Shown piece after piece: positions 51,263 through 59,479 of a stretch of 64,000 bases of DNA. The position numbers and the translations under genes were made by a program. The notes below the pieces were generated by a model. The model did no database searches, was not told the origin of the DNA, and saw only the letters and a list, made by a program, of their open reading frames with translations. Within the stretch, counting starts at the first letter, position 1. Each line of letters opens with the position of its first letter. This DNA is from Chloroflexota bacterium (GTDB lineage Bacteria; Chloroflexota; Anaerolineae; Aggregatilineales; Aggregatilineaceae): contig JAAYCM010000119.1 in NCBI GenBank assembly GCA_012729765.1, positions 62,001 through 126,000 of the forward strand. The letters are read 5' to 3'.

Positions 51263-52399
51263 ATGCTCTCGATCTTTGTCGCGCACTGGAAGCTGATCCT
51301 GCTGTGGGGGATCGTGGCCGGGCTGCTGGTCGGATGCGGCGGGCAGGATAATCCCGGCCCGCAGCCGACCCCCTCGTATACCCCCGCTGCTCAAAGCGGT
51401 GAGGTGCAGGCCGAGGTCGCCGTCGAGCGCGCGATGGTCTTTCCCGTGCCGGATCGCAACGCCGCGCCGCTGACATACCTCTACCAGCGCGAGAGCGTCC
51501 CGGTGCGCGGCCAGTCGGCGGACGGCGCCTTTCTGCTGACGACGGTGGACGGGGCCGATGGCTGGATTCTGCGCGCACAGGTCGAGCTGAGCGGCGATCT
51601 GGCCCAGGTGCCGCTGGTCGAGGCGGCGGTAGTGGCGAGCGTTCCAACCGGCGCGCCAACCGTCGGCGTATCTCCGGCGACGGCAGCGCCAGAGGCCACG
51701 CTGCCGCCCACCACTGCGCCGACGCTTCAGGACGCGGCCAGCCCGGCTCCGGCTCTGACGCGCACGCCGCTTCCCAGCCGGACACCACTGCCTTCCCTGA
51801 CACCGACCGGCCAGGGCAGCCCGGCCACGTCGGAAGTGGCGATGCTGGCCGGCGATGGGACCGCCGCGCCGGAGTCGGTCGCCACCAGTCCTGCCCTGCG
51901 CGAGGGCGAGCCGCCGCCGCTGGCCATCACGCTGCCGGATGGCTGGCGCGCGGCGCACCTGCTGGTGCCGTTCCGCACGCTGAGCGCGTTGCGTGACGTG
52001 CCGTTGACGATCTACACCGGGCCGCTGCCCGGCGGCGTGACCGGCTACGTCTACCTGTTCTGGGGCTTTCCGAGCGTCGCCAGCCCGTCCGGCGAGTTCA
52101 ATCTGTGGGCCGATGGGCTGCAAATCCTGCGCGGGTCGCTGGTGGGCGAATCGTGCAACCTGGGCGTCTATGACCGCGAAGCGTTCTATGTGGGCGATCA
52201 CGAGGCGGTCGGCGCGTTCTATCAGGCCGATAGCTGCGAGGGCGAGTCCGACGCCGCCGGCTGGTTCGCGGCGCTGCGGCTGGGCGGCGGCAACTTCGCG
52301 TTCTTCACCGCCGCCGAGCCGATTGCCGCGCTGCCCGACGTGGTGGACGATCTCCAGGCGATTCTGGATTCGGTCGTGTTCGATCTGGCGGACCAATAG
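51263..52399 (+). CDS. Lipoprotein with SH3b-like region
   Basis: 378 residues from the ATG at 51263 (CTGGAGAAC upstream). N-terminal hydrophobic helix ending in lipobox L-V-G-C (Cys25). Residues ~60-115 look like an SH3b domain (V-P-D-R-N-A-A-P-L-T-Y-L-Y-Q-R-E-S, then G-W-I-L-R-A-Q-V). A Thr/Pro/Ala-rich spacer (~120-210) leads to a C-terminal globular region of unknown type (V-P-F-R-T-L-S-A-L-R-D-V-P; W-G-F-P-S-V-A-S). A secreted, membrane-tethered protein, no enzymatic motif. Confidence 0.75.
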   Translation: MLSIFVAHWKLILLWGIVAGLLVGCGGQDNPGPQPTPSYTPAAQSGEVQAEVAVERAMVFPVPDRNAAPLTYLYQRESVPVRGQSADGAFLLTTVDGADGWILRAQVELSGDLAQVPLVEAAVVASVPTGAPTVGVSPATAAPEATLPPTTAPTLQDAASPAPALTRTPLPSRTPLPSLTPTGQGSPATSEVAMLAGDGTAAPESVATSPALREGEPPPLAITLPDGWRAAHLLVPFRTLSALRDVPLTIYTGPLPGGVTGYVYLFWGFPSVASPSGEFNLWADGLQILRGSLVGESCNLGVYDREAFYVGDHEAVGAFYQADSCEGESDAAGWFAALRLGGGNFAFFTAAEPIAALPDVVDDLQAILDSVVFDLADQ

Positions 52400-52417
52400 C
52401 CCGGCGCGGACCCGGTC

Positions 52418-52446
52418 TTGTCGGGGCGGCAGCGTGCCGTTATACT
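52418..52446 (+). promoter_or_regulatory. Promoter of the exonuclease/M23/NUDIX genes
   Basis: TTGTCG, 17 bases, TATACT, about 56 bases before the exonuclease start. Confidence 0.6.
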
Positions 52447-52501
52447 GAAACCGTTACCAAAGAGGCGTCCGGCGCGGTCCGGACGAACAGCGAGCAGTAC
52501 C

Positions 52502-53095
52502 TTGAAACTGGATCAGATTATCGTCATCGACATCGAATCAACCTGTTGGTCCGGCGGACCGCCCGAAGATCAGGAGCCAGAGATCATCGAAGTGGGTGTC
52601 TGCGTGCTCGACATCAAAACCGGCGAGCGCCTGGCCCGGCACAGCATCCTGGTCACGCCCGAACGCTCCCAGGTCAGCCCATTTTGCACCAACCTGACCT
52701 CGCTCACCCAGGCCGATCTGGACGAGCGCGGCGTTTCGTTTGGGCGCGCCTGCGCGATCCTGCGCCGGCGTTTTGGCACCAGCACCCGCCCCTGGGCCAG
52801 CTATGGCGATTTCGACCGGCGCCAGTTCGAGAAGCAGTGCCGCGAGCGCCAGATCGATTATCCCTTCAGCCAGAGCCATATCAACGTCAAGAGCCTGTTC
52901 GCGCTGGCGCACGGTCTGCCGCGCGAAGTCGGGCTGCTGCGCGCGATGGATGCGCTCGATCTGCCGCTGGAAGGGACACACCATCGCGGGGTAGATGACG
53001 CCTGGAACACGGGCCTGATTCTCTCCCGGCTGTTGTTCCAGTGCCGGGGCGAGCCGGTCCCGCTGCGCGAGCCGCTGACCCCCGACCAAAATTAG
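52502..53095 (+). CDS. DEDDh 3'-5' exonuclease (KapD/ERI1-like)
   Basis: 197 residues from the TTG at 52502 (M-K-L-D-Q-I-I-V-I-D-I-E-S-T), placed just before the first catalytic strand. Exonuclease motifs: ExoI D-I-E-S-T (Asp10, Glu12), ExoII in W-A-S-Y-G-D-F-D, ExoIII H-H-R-G-V-D-D-A. A Cys (T-C-W) after ExoI and L-T-S-L-T-Q-A-D are typical of KapD-like proteins, which act on RNA or short DNA. The TTG start and weak RBS suggest low expression. First of four closely spaced genes. Confidence 0.85.
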   Translation: MKLDQIIVIDIESTCWSGGPPEDQEPEIIEVGVCVLDIKTGERLARHSILVTPERSQVSPFCTNLTSLTQADLDERGVSFGRACAILRRRFGTSTRPWASYGDFDRRQFEKQCRERQIDYPFSQSHINVKSLFALAHGLPREVGLLRAMDALDLPLEGTHHRGVDDAWNTGLILSRLLFQCRGEPVPLREPLTPDQN

Positions 53096-53107
53096 CAGGA
53101 GCAGGCT

Positions 53108-53989
53108 TTGAAACGAATCGGGATCGGACTTATCGCTGCACTCATACTCATTCTGCTGGCAGCTCCCACCCAGGCGCCGGCCCAGAGCGCCGGGCCGGTG
53201 ACCATCACCTTGCAGTTCGCGGCGATCCGCCAGGGAACGGTCGGGTTGGTGCGGGTGGCAGGTGAGGACCTGGCCGAAGTGCGGGCTGTTTTCCAGGAGC
53301 GCGTGTTCCAGTTCTACCCGGATCAGGCCGGGTTTACCGGGCTGATCTCAGCCGCTATGGAGCAGGATGTCGGGACCTACAATATGCAGGTGTGGGTCCG
53401 GCACGGCGACGGCACGGCGGAGCGCATCGATCAGGATGTGCAGGTGAACTACGGTGAGTTTGGCCGCTTCGATATCATCCTGCCCGCCTCGATGATGCCG
53501 CTGCTCCAGCCGGATATCAACCAGGCCGAAAAGGACAAGCTGTTCAACATCGCGGGCCGCTTCACGCCGGAGCGCTACTACACCGAGGGCTTTATACTCC
53601 CCAGCGCCGCCGAGCAGATCGGCTGGTTCGGAACCTGGCGGCTGTATAACCAGTCCTTCTGGTACCAGCATACCGGGCTGGATATGAAGATGGCGATCGG
53701 CACACCGATCGTGGCGGCGGCCAGCGGGCGCGTGATGCTCTCTGAGATGGTGGCGATTCGGGGCGGGTTCGTACTGATCGATCACGGCTGGGGAATTTAT
53801 ACCGGCTATGCCCATCTGTCGGAGCGCTACGTCGTGCCGGGCCAGTGGGTGAAGCAGGGGGATGTGCTCGGCCTGAGCGGTCTGAACGGGCGCTCGTCGG
53901 GCGCGCACCTGCATTGGGAAGTGATGGCCGGGGGCGTGTGGGTCGATCCCCTGACGTTTCTCGATCTGGGCCTGATAGCGGGCAGCTAG
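53108..53989 (+). CDS. M23 family metallopeptidase (peptidoglycan-directed)
   Basis: 293 residues, TTG start with AGGAG. Sec signal peptide to residue ~26. A beta-rich region (30-150) of the sort that precedes LytM domains, then M23 (LytM/lysostaphin) motifs: zinc H-T-G-L-D (His188, Asp192) and H-L-H (His267, His269), with G-T-P-I-V-A-A-A-S-G between. All zinc ligands are present, so it is probably an active endopeptidase cleaving cross-bridges in the wall or sheath. Surface-acting, consistent with neighbouring SH3b and LCP proteins. Confidence 0.9.
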   Translation: MKRIGIGLIAALILILLAAPTQAPAQSAGPVTITLQFAAIRQGTVGLVRVAGEDLAEVRAVFQERVFQFYPDQAGFTGLISAAMEQDVGTYNMQVWVRHGDGTAERIDQDVQVNYGEFGRFDIILPASMMPLLQPDINQAEKDKLFNIAGRFTPERYYTEGFILPSAAEQIGWFGTWRLYNQSFWYQHTGLDMKMAIGTPIVAAASGRVMLSEMVAIRGGFVLIDHGWGIYTGYAHLSERYVVPGQWVKQGDVLGLSGLNGRSSGAHLHWEVMAGGVWVDPLTFLDLGLIAGS

Positions 53990-54036
53990 CGCAGCCGGAC
54001 GCCGGGGCCTCAACCATCGAAGCGAGCGTGGACAAC

Positions 54037-54591
54037 ATGATCAAACCCTGGGAAATAGTGTCATCACGGCTGCTGGTCGATAGCCTGCCCTGGCTGCGGG
54101 TCGCGGTCGAGCATGTGCGGCTGCCCAACGGCCACGAAATCCCCGACTTCTACCGGGTCGATCTGCCGGACTGGGCGCAGATTTTCGCGCTGGACGACGC
54201 GGGGCGGGTGTTCATGATCGAGCACTACAAGAACGGTCCGCGCACTGCTTCGCTGGAGCTGCCCGCCGGGTATATCGATCCCGGTGAGACGCCGGAACAG
54301 GCCGCGCGCCGCGAGCTGCTGGAAGAAACCGGCTGCGAGGCGCCGGAGTGGTGCGGCCTGGGGCAGTTCTTTATGGATGGCAACCGGGGCTGCGGTACCT
54401 CGCATGTTTTTCTGGCGCGGCATGTGCGCCGCGTGGCGGAGCCGCACCTGGAACAGTCCGAGATCATCGTACAGCATACCCTGACGCTGGATGAAGTGCG
54501 GGCGGCGTGGCTGGGCGGGCGGCTGCGGAATATCGCAACTGTGGCGGCAGTCGGGCTGGCCCTGGCACGGATAGAGGGGGAAACATGTTAA
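54037..54591 (+). CDS. NUDIX hydrolase (ADP-ribose/sugar-nucleotide pyrophosphatase-like)
   Basis: 184 residues from the ATG at 54037 (a GTG at 54028 is also in frame). The full Nudix box G-x5-E-x7-R-E-L-x-E-E-x-G is at ~78-100. N-terminal D-F-Y-R-V-D and F-M-I-E-H-Y-K-N, then L-E-L-P-A-G-Y, follow the ADP-ribose pyrophosphatase pattern. Cleans damaged or surplus nucleoside diphosphates. Overlaps the following GNAT gene by 7 bases. Confidence 0.88.
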   Translation: MIKPWEIVSSRLLVDSLPWLRVAVEHVRLPNGHEIPDFYRVDLPDWAQIFALDDAGRVFMIEHYKNGPRTASLELPAGYIDPGETPEQAARRELLEETGCEAPEWCGLGQFFMDGNRGCGTSHVFLARHVRRVAEPHLEQSEIIVQHTLTLDEVRAAWLGGRLRNIATVAAVGLALARIEGETC

Positions 54592-55196
54592 GCACACATG
54601 TCCATTCAGCCCGTCCGGTCGATCTGCCTGGCGTCGCGGCGGTGCTGCAAGAAGCCTTCAGCGACAAGATGCGCCGTATCTTCACTAACCAGCCCGAAAA
54701 GATCCGCACACTGCTTGAGGCGGCCTACAGCGGCCCGGTGCATCGCGGCTATGACGGTGTGCTCGTGGCGGAGCGCGGCGGGCGCATCATCGGCACACTG
54801 CTGATCGAGCCGATGTTCTACACCTCGCAAGAGAACCGCGCGTTCGAGCACCTGGCCGTGCGTGAGCTGGGCTTGCTGCGCATGTTGTGGGGCTCGTTCT
54901 TGCTGTGGCTGGTCACACACCGCCCGCAGCCGGGCGAAGGCTATATCAGCGATCTGGGCGTCGCGCCGGACTGCCAGGGCGAGGGCGTCGGGCGGTTGCT
55001 GCTGGAGCACGCCGAAGAATGGGCGCGCGGTCGGGAGCGCGATCGCCTGACGCTGTGGGTAGCCGGATCGAACGAGCGGGCGCTGCACCTGTATGAGAAC
55101 TTTGGCTTTCAGCGCACGCGCACGCGCAACAGCATGCTCACCCGGCTGACGTTTGGCATCCGGCGCTGGTACTTCATGGAAAAGCCGCTGCGCTGA
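54585..55196 (+). CDS. GNAT family N-acetyltransferase
   Basis: 203 residues from the ATG at 54585, with AGAGGGGG just upstream. Acetyl-CoA site in G-Y-I-S-D-L-G-V-A-P-D-C-Q-G-E-G-V-G-R-L-L, and the typical end L-H-L-Y-E-N-F-G-F-Q-R-T. Short inserts before the CoA loop vary in this family. Its start lies inside the NUDIX gene, so both are made together. Acceptor unknown. Confidence 0.87.
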   Translation: MLSTHVHSARPVDLPGVAAVLQEAFSDKMRRIFTNQPEKIRTLLEAAYSGPVHRGYDGVLVAERGGRIIGTLLIEPMFYTSQENRAFEHLAVRELGLLRMLWGSFLLWLVTHRPQPGEGYISDLGVAPDCQGEGVGRLLLEHAEEWARGRERDRLTLWVAGSNERALHLYENFGFQRTRTRNSMLTRLTFGIRRWYFMEKPLR

Positions 55197-55269
55197 CGTC
55201 GCGCAACGCGATCGCCTGCTGCGGGTTATGTCTGGTGGGCGACCGATGACCTGATCAGGGAATTCACTC

Positions 55270-56406
55270 GTGATGCGAGTCGCGCTTTTCACAGAAACTT
55301 TTCTACCTAAAGTTGACGGGATCGTCACGGTTTTGATCCTGCTGATGGATCACCTGATCAAGCGCGATATCGAATTCGTGGTCGTCGCGCCCAAGCTCAG
55401 CGACGACCTGACGCAGTATCGTGGCCGGTCGGTGATCGGCGTGCCGGGCGTGCGGCTGCCCATCTACCCGGAGCTGCGCGTCGGCCCCCCCACGCTGCAC
55501 ACCTACCGCGAGCTGAAGCGCTTCCAGCCCGACATCGCCCACTTCATTCACCCTGCGCTGGTCGGCACCGCCGGCCTGATGATGGCCAAGCGGCTCGACG
55601 TGCCGACTCTCGCCTCGTTCCACCTCGATCTCGCCACGATGGTGCAGTACTTTGGGCTGGGCTTTCTGGAGCCGGTCATCTGGTGGTACACGCGCACCAA
55701 CTTCAACGCCGCCGACTATGCGCTTGCCCCTTCGCGCCGCACGCAGGAAGCCATGCTGCGGCACGGGGTGCGGCAGGTCGGGCTGTGGCGTAGAGGCGTT
55801 AACGCCGATCTGTTCCACCCGCGCTATGCCAGTGCTGCCATGCGCGCCCGCCTGAGCGACGGCCATCCCGATGATACGATCCTGTTGTATGTCGGGCGGC
55901 TCTCGCACGAGAAACAGATCGACAAAATCCGCGCCGTGCTGGACGGCGTGCCGGAGACGCGGCTGGCAGTGGTGGGCGACGGCCCCGCGCGGGACGACTT
56001 GCAGGCGCATTTCGCCGGCAGTCGCGCGAACTTCGTCGGCTATCTGCGCGGCGAGGAATTGTATTCGGCCTTCGCCAGCGCCGATATTTTTGTCTTCCCC
56101 TCGGCGATGGAGACCTTCGGGCTGGTGCTGGTCGAGGCGATGGCGTCCGGCCTGCCGGTGGTCACGGCGCGGGTGGGCGGGGCCGATGACATGGTGCGCC
56201 CCGGTGTCAACGGCTACCTGTTTAACGTGGGCGATACGCGCGCCATGATCGACGGTGTGCGCGCGATTCTCTCCGAGCCGAGCAAGCGCCGCGTGATGGG
56301 CCGCAACGCGCGGCTCTATGCCGAAACGCAGGCGTGGCCCGCGATGATGGACGAGCTGATCACCTGCTACGCCGACCTGATCGCCGGGCGGCCCCCCTCG
56401 ATCTAG
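55270..56406 (+). CDS. GT4-type glycosyltransferase
   Basis: 378 residues (GTG at 55270 or ATG at 55273). GT-B fold: N-terminal M-R-V-A-L-F-T-E-T-F-L-P-K-V-D-G-I, then linker, and the GT4 C-terminal domain with G-R-L-S-H-E-K-Q-I-D-K, V-G-D-G-P-A, P-S-A-M-E-T-F-G-L-V-L-V-E-A-M-A-S-G-L-P-V. The E-x7-E motif is intact (E-T-F-G-L-V-L-V-E). Likely transfers a sugar to lipid or glycan, comparable to PimB/MgtA-type mannosyltransferases, which share the W-R-R-G-V-N-A-D-L-F-H-P element seen here. Confidence 0.88.
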   Translation: MMRVALFTETFLPKVDGIVTVLILLMDHLIKRDIEFVVVAPKLSDDLTQYRGRSVIGVPGVRLPIYPELRVGPPTLHTYRELKRFQPDIAHFIHPALVGTAGLMMAKRLDVPTLASFHLDLATMVQYFGLGFLEPVIWWYTRTNFNAADYALAPSRRTQEAMLRHGVRQVGLWRRGVNADLFHPRYASAAMRARLSDGHPDDTILLYVGRLSHEKQIDKIRAVLDGVPETRLAVVGDGPARDDLQAHFAGSRANFVGYLRGEELYSAFASADIFVFPSAMETFGLVLVEAMASGLPVVTARVGGADDMVRPGVNGYLFNVGDTRAMIDGVRAILSEPSKRRVMGRNARLYAETQAWPAMMDELITCYADLIAGRPPSI

Positions 56407-56574
56407 CCGCCACATCCCCACACCCCCGCTTCACCCCTGCCTGACTTATCATCCAGTATGCACCGCCGCGGGTGGGAGCTGTCGATCCGTTTACACTACA
56501 ATTAAATTACAGCCCCATGTTTCCTGTCCTGGGAAGCCCCTGTGATGGGACAAGACACAAGGAGATTCGTCATC

Positions 56575-57582
56575 ATGAAGCGTTTGTTGAGCATGGTCAT
56601 TCTGTTCGTGTTGGTGCTCACCCCGCTTTCGGTTTGGGCGCAAGACGACGAGTTGGAGTGGGAAGAGTTTACGTCCGAAGATGGGTTGCTGACGCTTTCA
56701 TATCCTGCCGACTGGATCATTCAGGGTGCGCTCGCAGAAGATCCGTTCCCCAGTGTGGTCATTATGAACACGCAAGAGGCAATGGATCGTTATATGGACG
56801 GTGAGGAGCCAATCTCCGGCGATCAGCTTGTCCAGGTGCTCCTGCTCCCGACCGAGTTCTTTACGTTGATGGGAGCCACCGTCGAGCCGGATGCCGGCGC
56901 GCTGGAACTGGCCGAAGCGTTCGCGACCAGCTTCATGGGCGCCACTATGGCCGAGGAGGATATGGGGCTGGACGAAGAGCCCGAGGATGACACCGAAGCT
57001 GAAATGAGCGCCACCGAGGAAGCGATGGACGATGGCGAGCTGACGATTGGCGAGCCGGAAGAGTTCGAGATTGAAGAGGATGTGACGGGGGCTTATGTGC
57101 CGGTCACCGAGGGCAACACCGAGGGCGCGTTTATCGTGACTGTCGTCGGTGAGGGCCTGATGGCTGTGACCTTTATCGCCGCGCCGCCGGGTGAGTTCAC
57201 CGAAGAGCAAGCCGAACTGGGCCGCCAGATCGCGGGCAGCATCGCCTTTGCCGGGACCGCCGAAGATATCATGAACGCGCTCATGGGTGGCATGGGCGAG
57301 ATTGAAGGCGGCATGGGTGAAGGTGAAATGGGTGAGGCCCCAGCCGAAGGAGGCATGGGTGAGGAAGGCACAGGTGAGGACGGCGCGACCGGCGCAACGC
57401 TGGATGGCGATCAGTTGGTCAACGAGCGCTGCACCGTTTGCCACACCCGTGAGCGGATCGACGCCCAGGACAAGGATGAAGCGGGCTGGACCGAGACGGT
57501 GGACCGCATGATCAGCTATGGCGCGCAGCTTGATGACGAGGAGCGCCAGACCGTGATCGACTACCTGGTCGCGACCCACTAA
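56575..57582 (+). CDS. Secreted fusion: PsbP-like domain, Met/Gly-rich linker and monoheme cytochrome c
   Basis: 335 residues from the ATG at 56575 (AAGGAG, 10 bases). Sec signal peptide 1-22. Residues ~30-235 resemble secreted PsbP/DUF1795-type domains (Y-P-A-D-W-I-I-Q, late A-G-S-I-A-F) with a long acidic insert. Residues 237-275 are a linker of M-G-x-G/E repeats. The C-terminus is a small cytochrome c: C-T-V-C-H (286-290) and likely axial Met312, ending Y-L-V-A-T-H, similar to single-heme domains of quinohemoprotein-type proteins. An extracellular electron carrier tethered to an unknown partner domain. Confidence 0.78.
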   Translation: MKRLLSMVILFVLVLTPLSVWAQDDELEWEEFTSEDGLLTLSYPADWIIQGALAEDPFPSVVIMNTQEAMDRYMDGEEPISGDQLVQVLLLPTEFFTLMGATVEPDAGALELAEAFATSFMGATMAEEDMGLDEEPEDDTEAEMSATEEAMDDGELTIGEPEEFEIEEDVTGAYVPVTEGNTEGAFIVTVVGEGLMAVTFIAAPPGEFTEEQAELGRQIAGSIAFAGTAEDIMNALMGGMGEIEGGMGEGEMGEAPAEGGMGEEGTGEDGATGATLDGDQLVNERCTVCHTRERIDAQDKDEAGWTETVDRMISYGAQLDDEERQTVIDYLVATH

Positions 57583-57616
57583 ACCGCCTGCCACAATCCC
57601 GATTGATGGCCTCTCT

Positions 57617-57639
57617 GCCCCCGGTGACGGGGGCTTTTT
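57617..57639 (+). terminator. Rho-independent terminator of the cytochrome gene
   Basis: GCCCCCG, GTGA loop, CGGGGGC then TTTTT. Confidence 0.88.
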
Positions 57640-57777
57640 GCTGCCCGATGACGCTGCCATCGCACAGGCGTTCGTGGCGGTTCTGCCCGTCCGGTGGTAT
57701 AACACGGGGCGAATCTGGAAGATGTCCGGCGTTGTACCACGCAAAGGGGGTTCCGTTTGGAAGTGAAGGGCGGCAGC

Positions 57778-58638
57778 ATGCGAGTGGCAGTCATCGGTGC
57801 CGGGACGATGGGCGCGGGTATCGCGCAGGTGATCGCGCTGGGCGGCTGCCCGGTGATGCTGCACGATACCGCCGATTCGATCCTGCGCCGGGCGCTGGCG
57901 CGCATCAGCCGCAGCATCGATCAGGGCGTGCGCCTGGGCAAGACCGATCCGGCCCGCGCGCGCCGGGCCAAGCGTGCCTTTACGCTGACAACCGCCCTGG
58001 AGCGCTGCACCGCCGCCGATCTGGTGATCGAGGCGGTGGCCGAAGATCGCGCGCTCAAACTCTCGGTGCTGCGCGCGCTGGACGATCTCGTCACGCCGGA
58101 GACGATTCTGGCGACCAGCACCAACACCCTGTCCGTCTCAGCGCTGGCCGCCGGAACCCGCCTGCCGGAGCGCGTCGTCGGGCTGCATTTCTGCAATCCC
58201 CCCCACCTGATGCGCCTGGTCGAGGTGGTGCAGGGCGAGCATACGCGGCCCGCCATACTGGATCGGGCGATGGCCTTCGTGCGCAGCATCAACCGGACGC
58301 CGGTTTTGCTGCCGGACGTGCCCGGCCTGATCGTCAACCGCGTCGGGCAGGTCTACTACGGTGAGGCGCTGCGCCTGCTCGATGATGCGGGGGTGGATGT
58401 GCCGACCGTTGACCGGCTGATGGAAGCGCTCGGCTTCCCGATGGGACCCTTCCGGCTGATGGACTTCGTGGGCGTCGATACGGCCTACGACGTCTCGCAG
58501 GCGCTCTACGAGGCGACCTTTCACGAAGTGCGTTACCGGCCCCACCCGCGCCAGCGGCGGATGGTCGAGGCCGGGCAGACGGGCCGGCGTGTGAAGCCGG
58601 GATTCTACCCGCTCGGCTCCGGGCCGGATCAGGGCTGA
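57778..58638 (+). CDS. 3-hydroxyacyl-CoA dehydrogenase
   Basis: 286 residues from the ATG at 57778 (GAAGGGCGG at good spacing; TTG at 57757 is also possible). N-terminal Rossmann G-A-G-T-M-G-A-G-I, then F-C-N-P-P, with catalytic His in G-L-H-F-C-N-P and Asn in I-V-N-R. C-terminal 3HCDH domain to the end (G-F-P-M-G-P-F-R-L-M-D-F-V-G; V-K-P-G-F-Y). Complete single-domain enzyme oxidising 3-hydroxyacyl-CoA with NAD+. The next gene is a partner with a worn Rossmann domain, 18 bases away. Confidence 0.9.
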   Translation: MRVAVIGAGTMGAGIAQVIALGGCPVMLHDTADSILRRALARISRSIDQGVRLGKTDPARARRAKRAFTLTTALERCTAADLVIEAVAEDRALKLSVLRALDDLVTPETILATSTNTLSVSALAAGTRLPERVVGLHFCNPPHLMRLVEVVQGEHTRPAILDRAMAFVRSINRTPVLLPDVPGLIVNRVGQVYYGEALRLLDDAGVDVPTVDRLMEALGFPMGPFRLMDFVGVDTAYDVSQALYEATFHEVRYRPHPRQRRMVEAGQTGRRVKPGFYPLGSGPDQG

Positions 58639-58656
58639 GGCAGCGGAGCGAGACGG

Positions 58657-59427
58657 ATGCGCGTGCTGCTGGTCGGAGAGGTTCCTTTTGTCGATACGCT
58701 GGCGGGGCTGTGTCGGGCACGGAGCCACAAAGTAGACCTGTTTTTGTCCGATGATCTCGAAGAGCAGGAAGCGCTCGATAACATGGTGCGCGCCGCGACG
58801 CGCTGCCAGATCGCCATTGAGAGCCTCAATGAATCGCAGCCGGCCAAGCTGTGGCTGATCGAAGGCATCGAAGCCAATCTGCCTGCCGACGCGCTGCTGC
58901 TGGTCAGCGCCCTGGCGGCCAGCGCGACCGAGATCGCAAGCTGGACCAATCGCCCCAGCCGCGTGACGGGCTATGGCCTGCTGCCCCCGATTGCCACGAC
59001 CGGCCTGGTCGAGTTCGCGCCCGCGCTGCAAACCAGCTTCGAGATGGCCGCCCGCGCCCGGCGCTTTTGGGAAGACCTGGGCTTCGGCGTGATCCGCGTG
59101 CCGGATGCTGCCGGGCTGGTGCGCGCGCGGATTGTGTGCAGCCTGATCAACGAGGCGGCGCGTGCCCTGGGCGAAACCGGCGCGAGCGTCGAGGATGTTG
59201 ATCGCGCGATGGAGCTGGGGATGAATTTCCCGCGTGGGCCGCTGGCCTGGGCCGACGAGATCGGGCTGGATGTCGTGCTGGGCACGCTCGAAGGGCTGCG
59301 CCGCTATTGGGGCGACGAGCGCTATCATCCCACCCCGGCGCTGCGCCAGCGCGTCTATGCCGGGCAGCTCGGCAAAAAAACCGGGCGCGGCTTCTATACC
59401 TATGATGCGAGCCGGCACGCACGCTGA
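58657..59427 (+). CDS. 3-hydroxyacyl-CoA dehydrogenase-like partner with degenerate Rossmann domain
   Basis: 256 residues. The C-terminal half is a clear 3HCDH C-terminal domain (A-G-L-V-R-A-R-I-V-C-S-L-I-N-E-A, M-N-F-P-R-G-P-L-A-W-A-D, K-T-G-R-G-F-Y-T-Y). The N-terminal half keeps a Rossmann-like start (M-R-V-L-L-V-G-E-V-P) but lacks the G-x-G-x-x-G loop, so NAD binding is doubtful. Together with the upstream enzyme it resembles a two-domain 3HCDH split in two genes, likely as a heterodimer. No thiolase or enoyl-CoA hydratase nearby. Confidence 0.82.
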   Translation: MRVLLVGEVPFVDTLAGLCRARSHKVDLFLSDDLEEQEALDNMVRAATRCQIAIESLNESQPAKLWLIEGIEANLPADALLLVSALAASATEIASWTNRPSRVTGYGLLPPIATTGLVEFAPALQTSFEMAARARRFWEDLGFGVIRVPDAAGLVRARIVCSLINEAARALGETGASVEDVDRAMELGMNFPRGPLAWADEIGLDVVLGTLEGLRRYWGDERYHPTPALRQRVYAGQLGKKTGRGFYTYDASRHAR

Positions 59428-59479
59428 TCGCGATTGCGGTACAATGAGGCAGGGCCAATCAAGTTAGCGAGTAGGCAGC

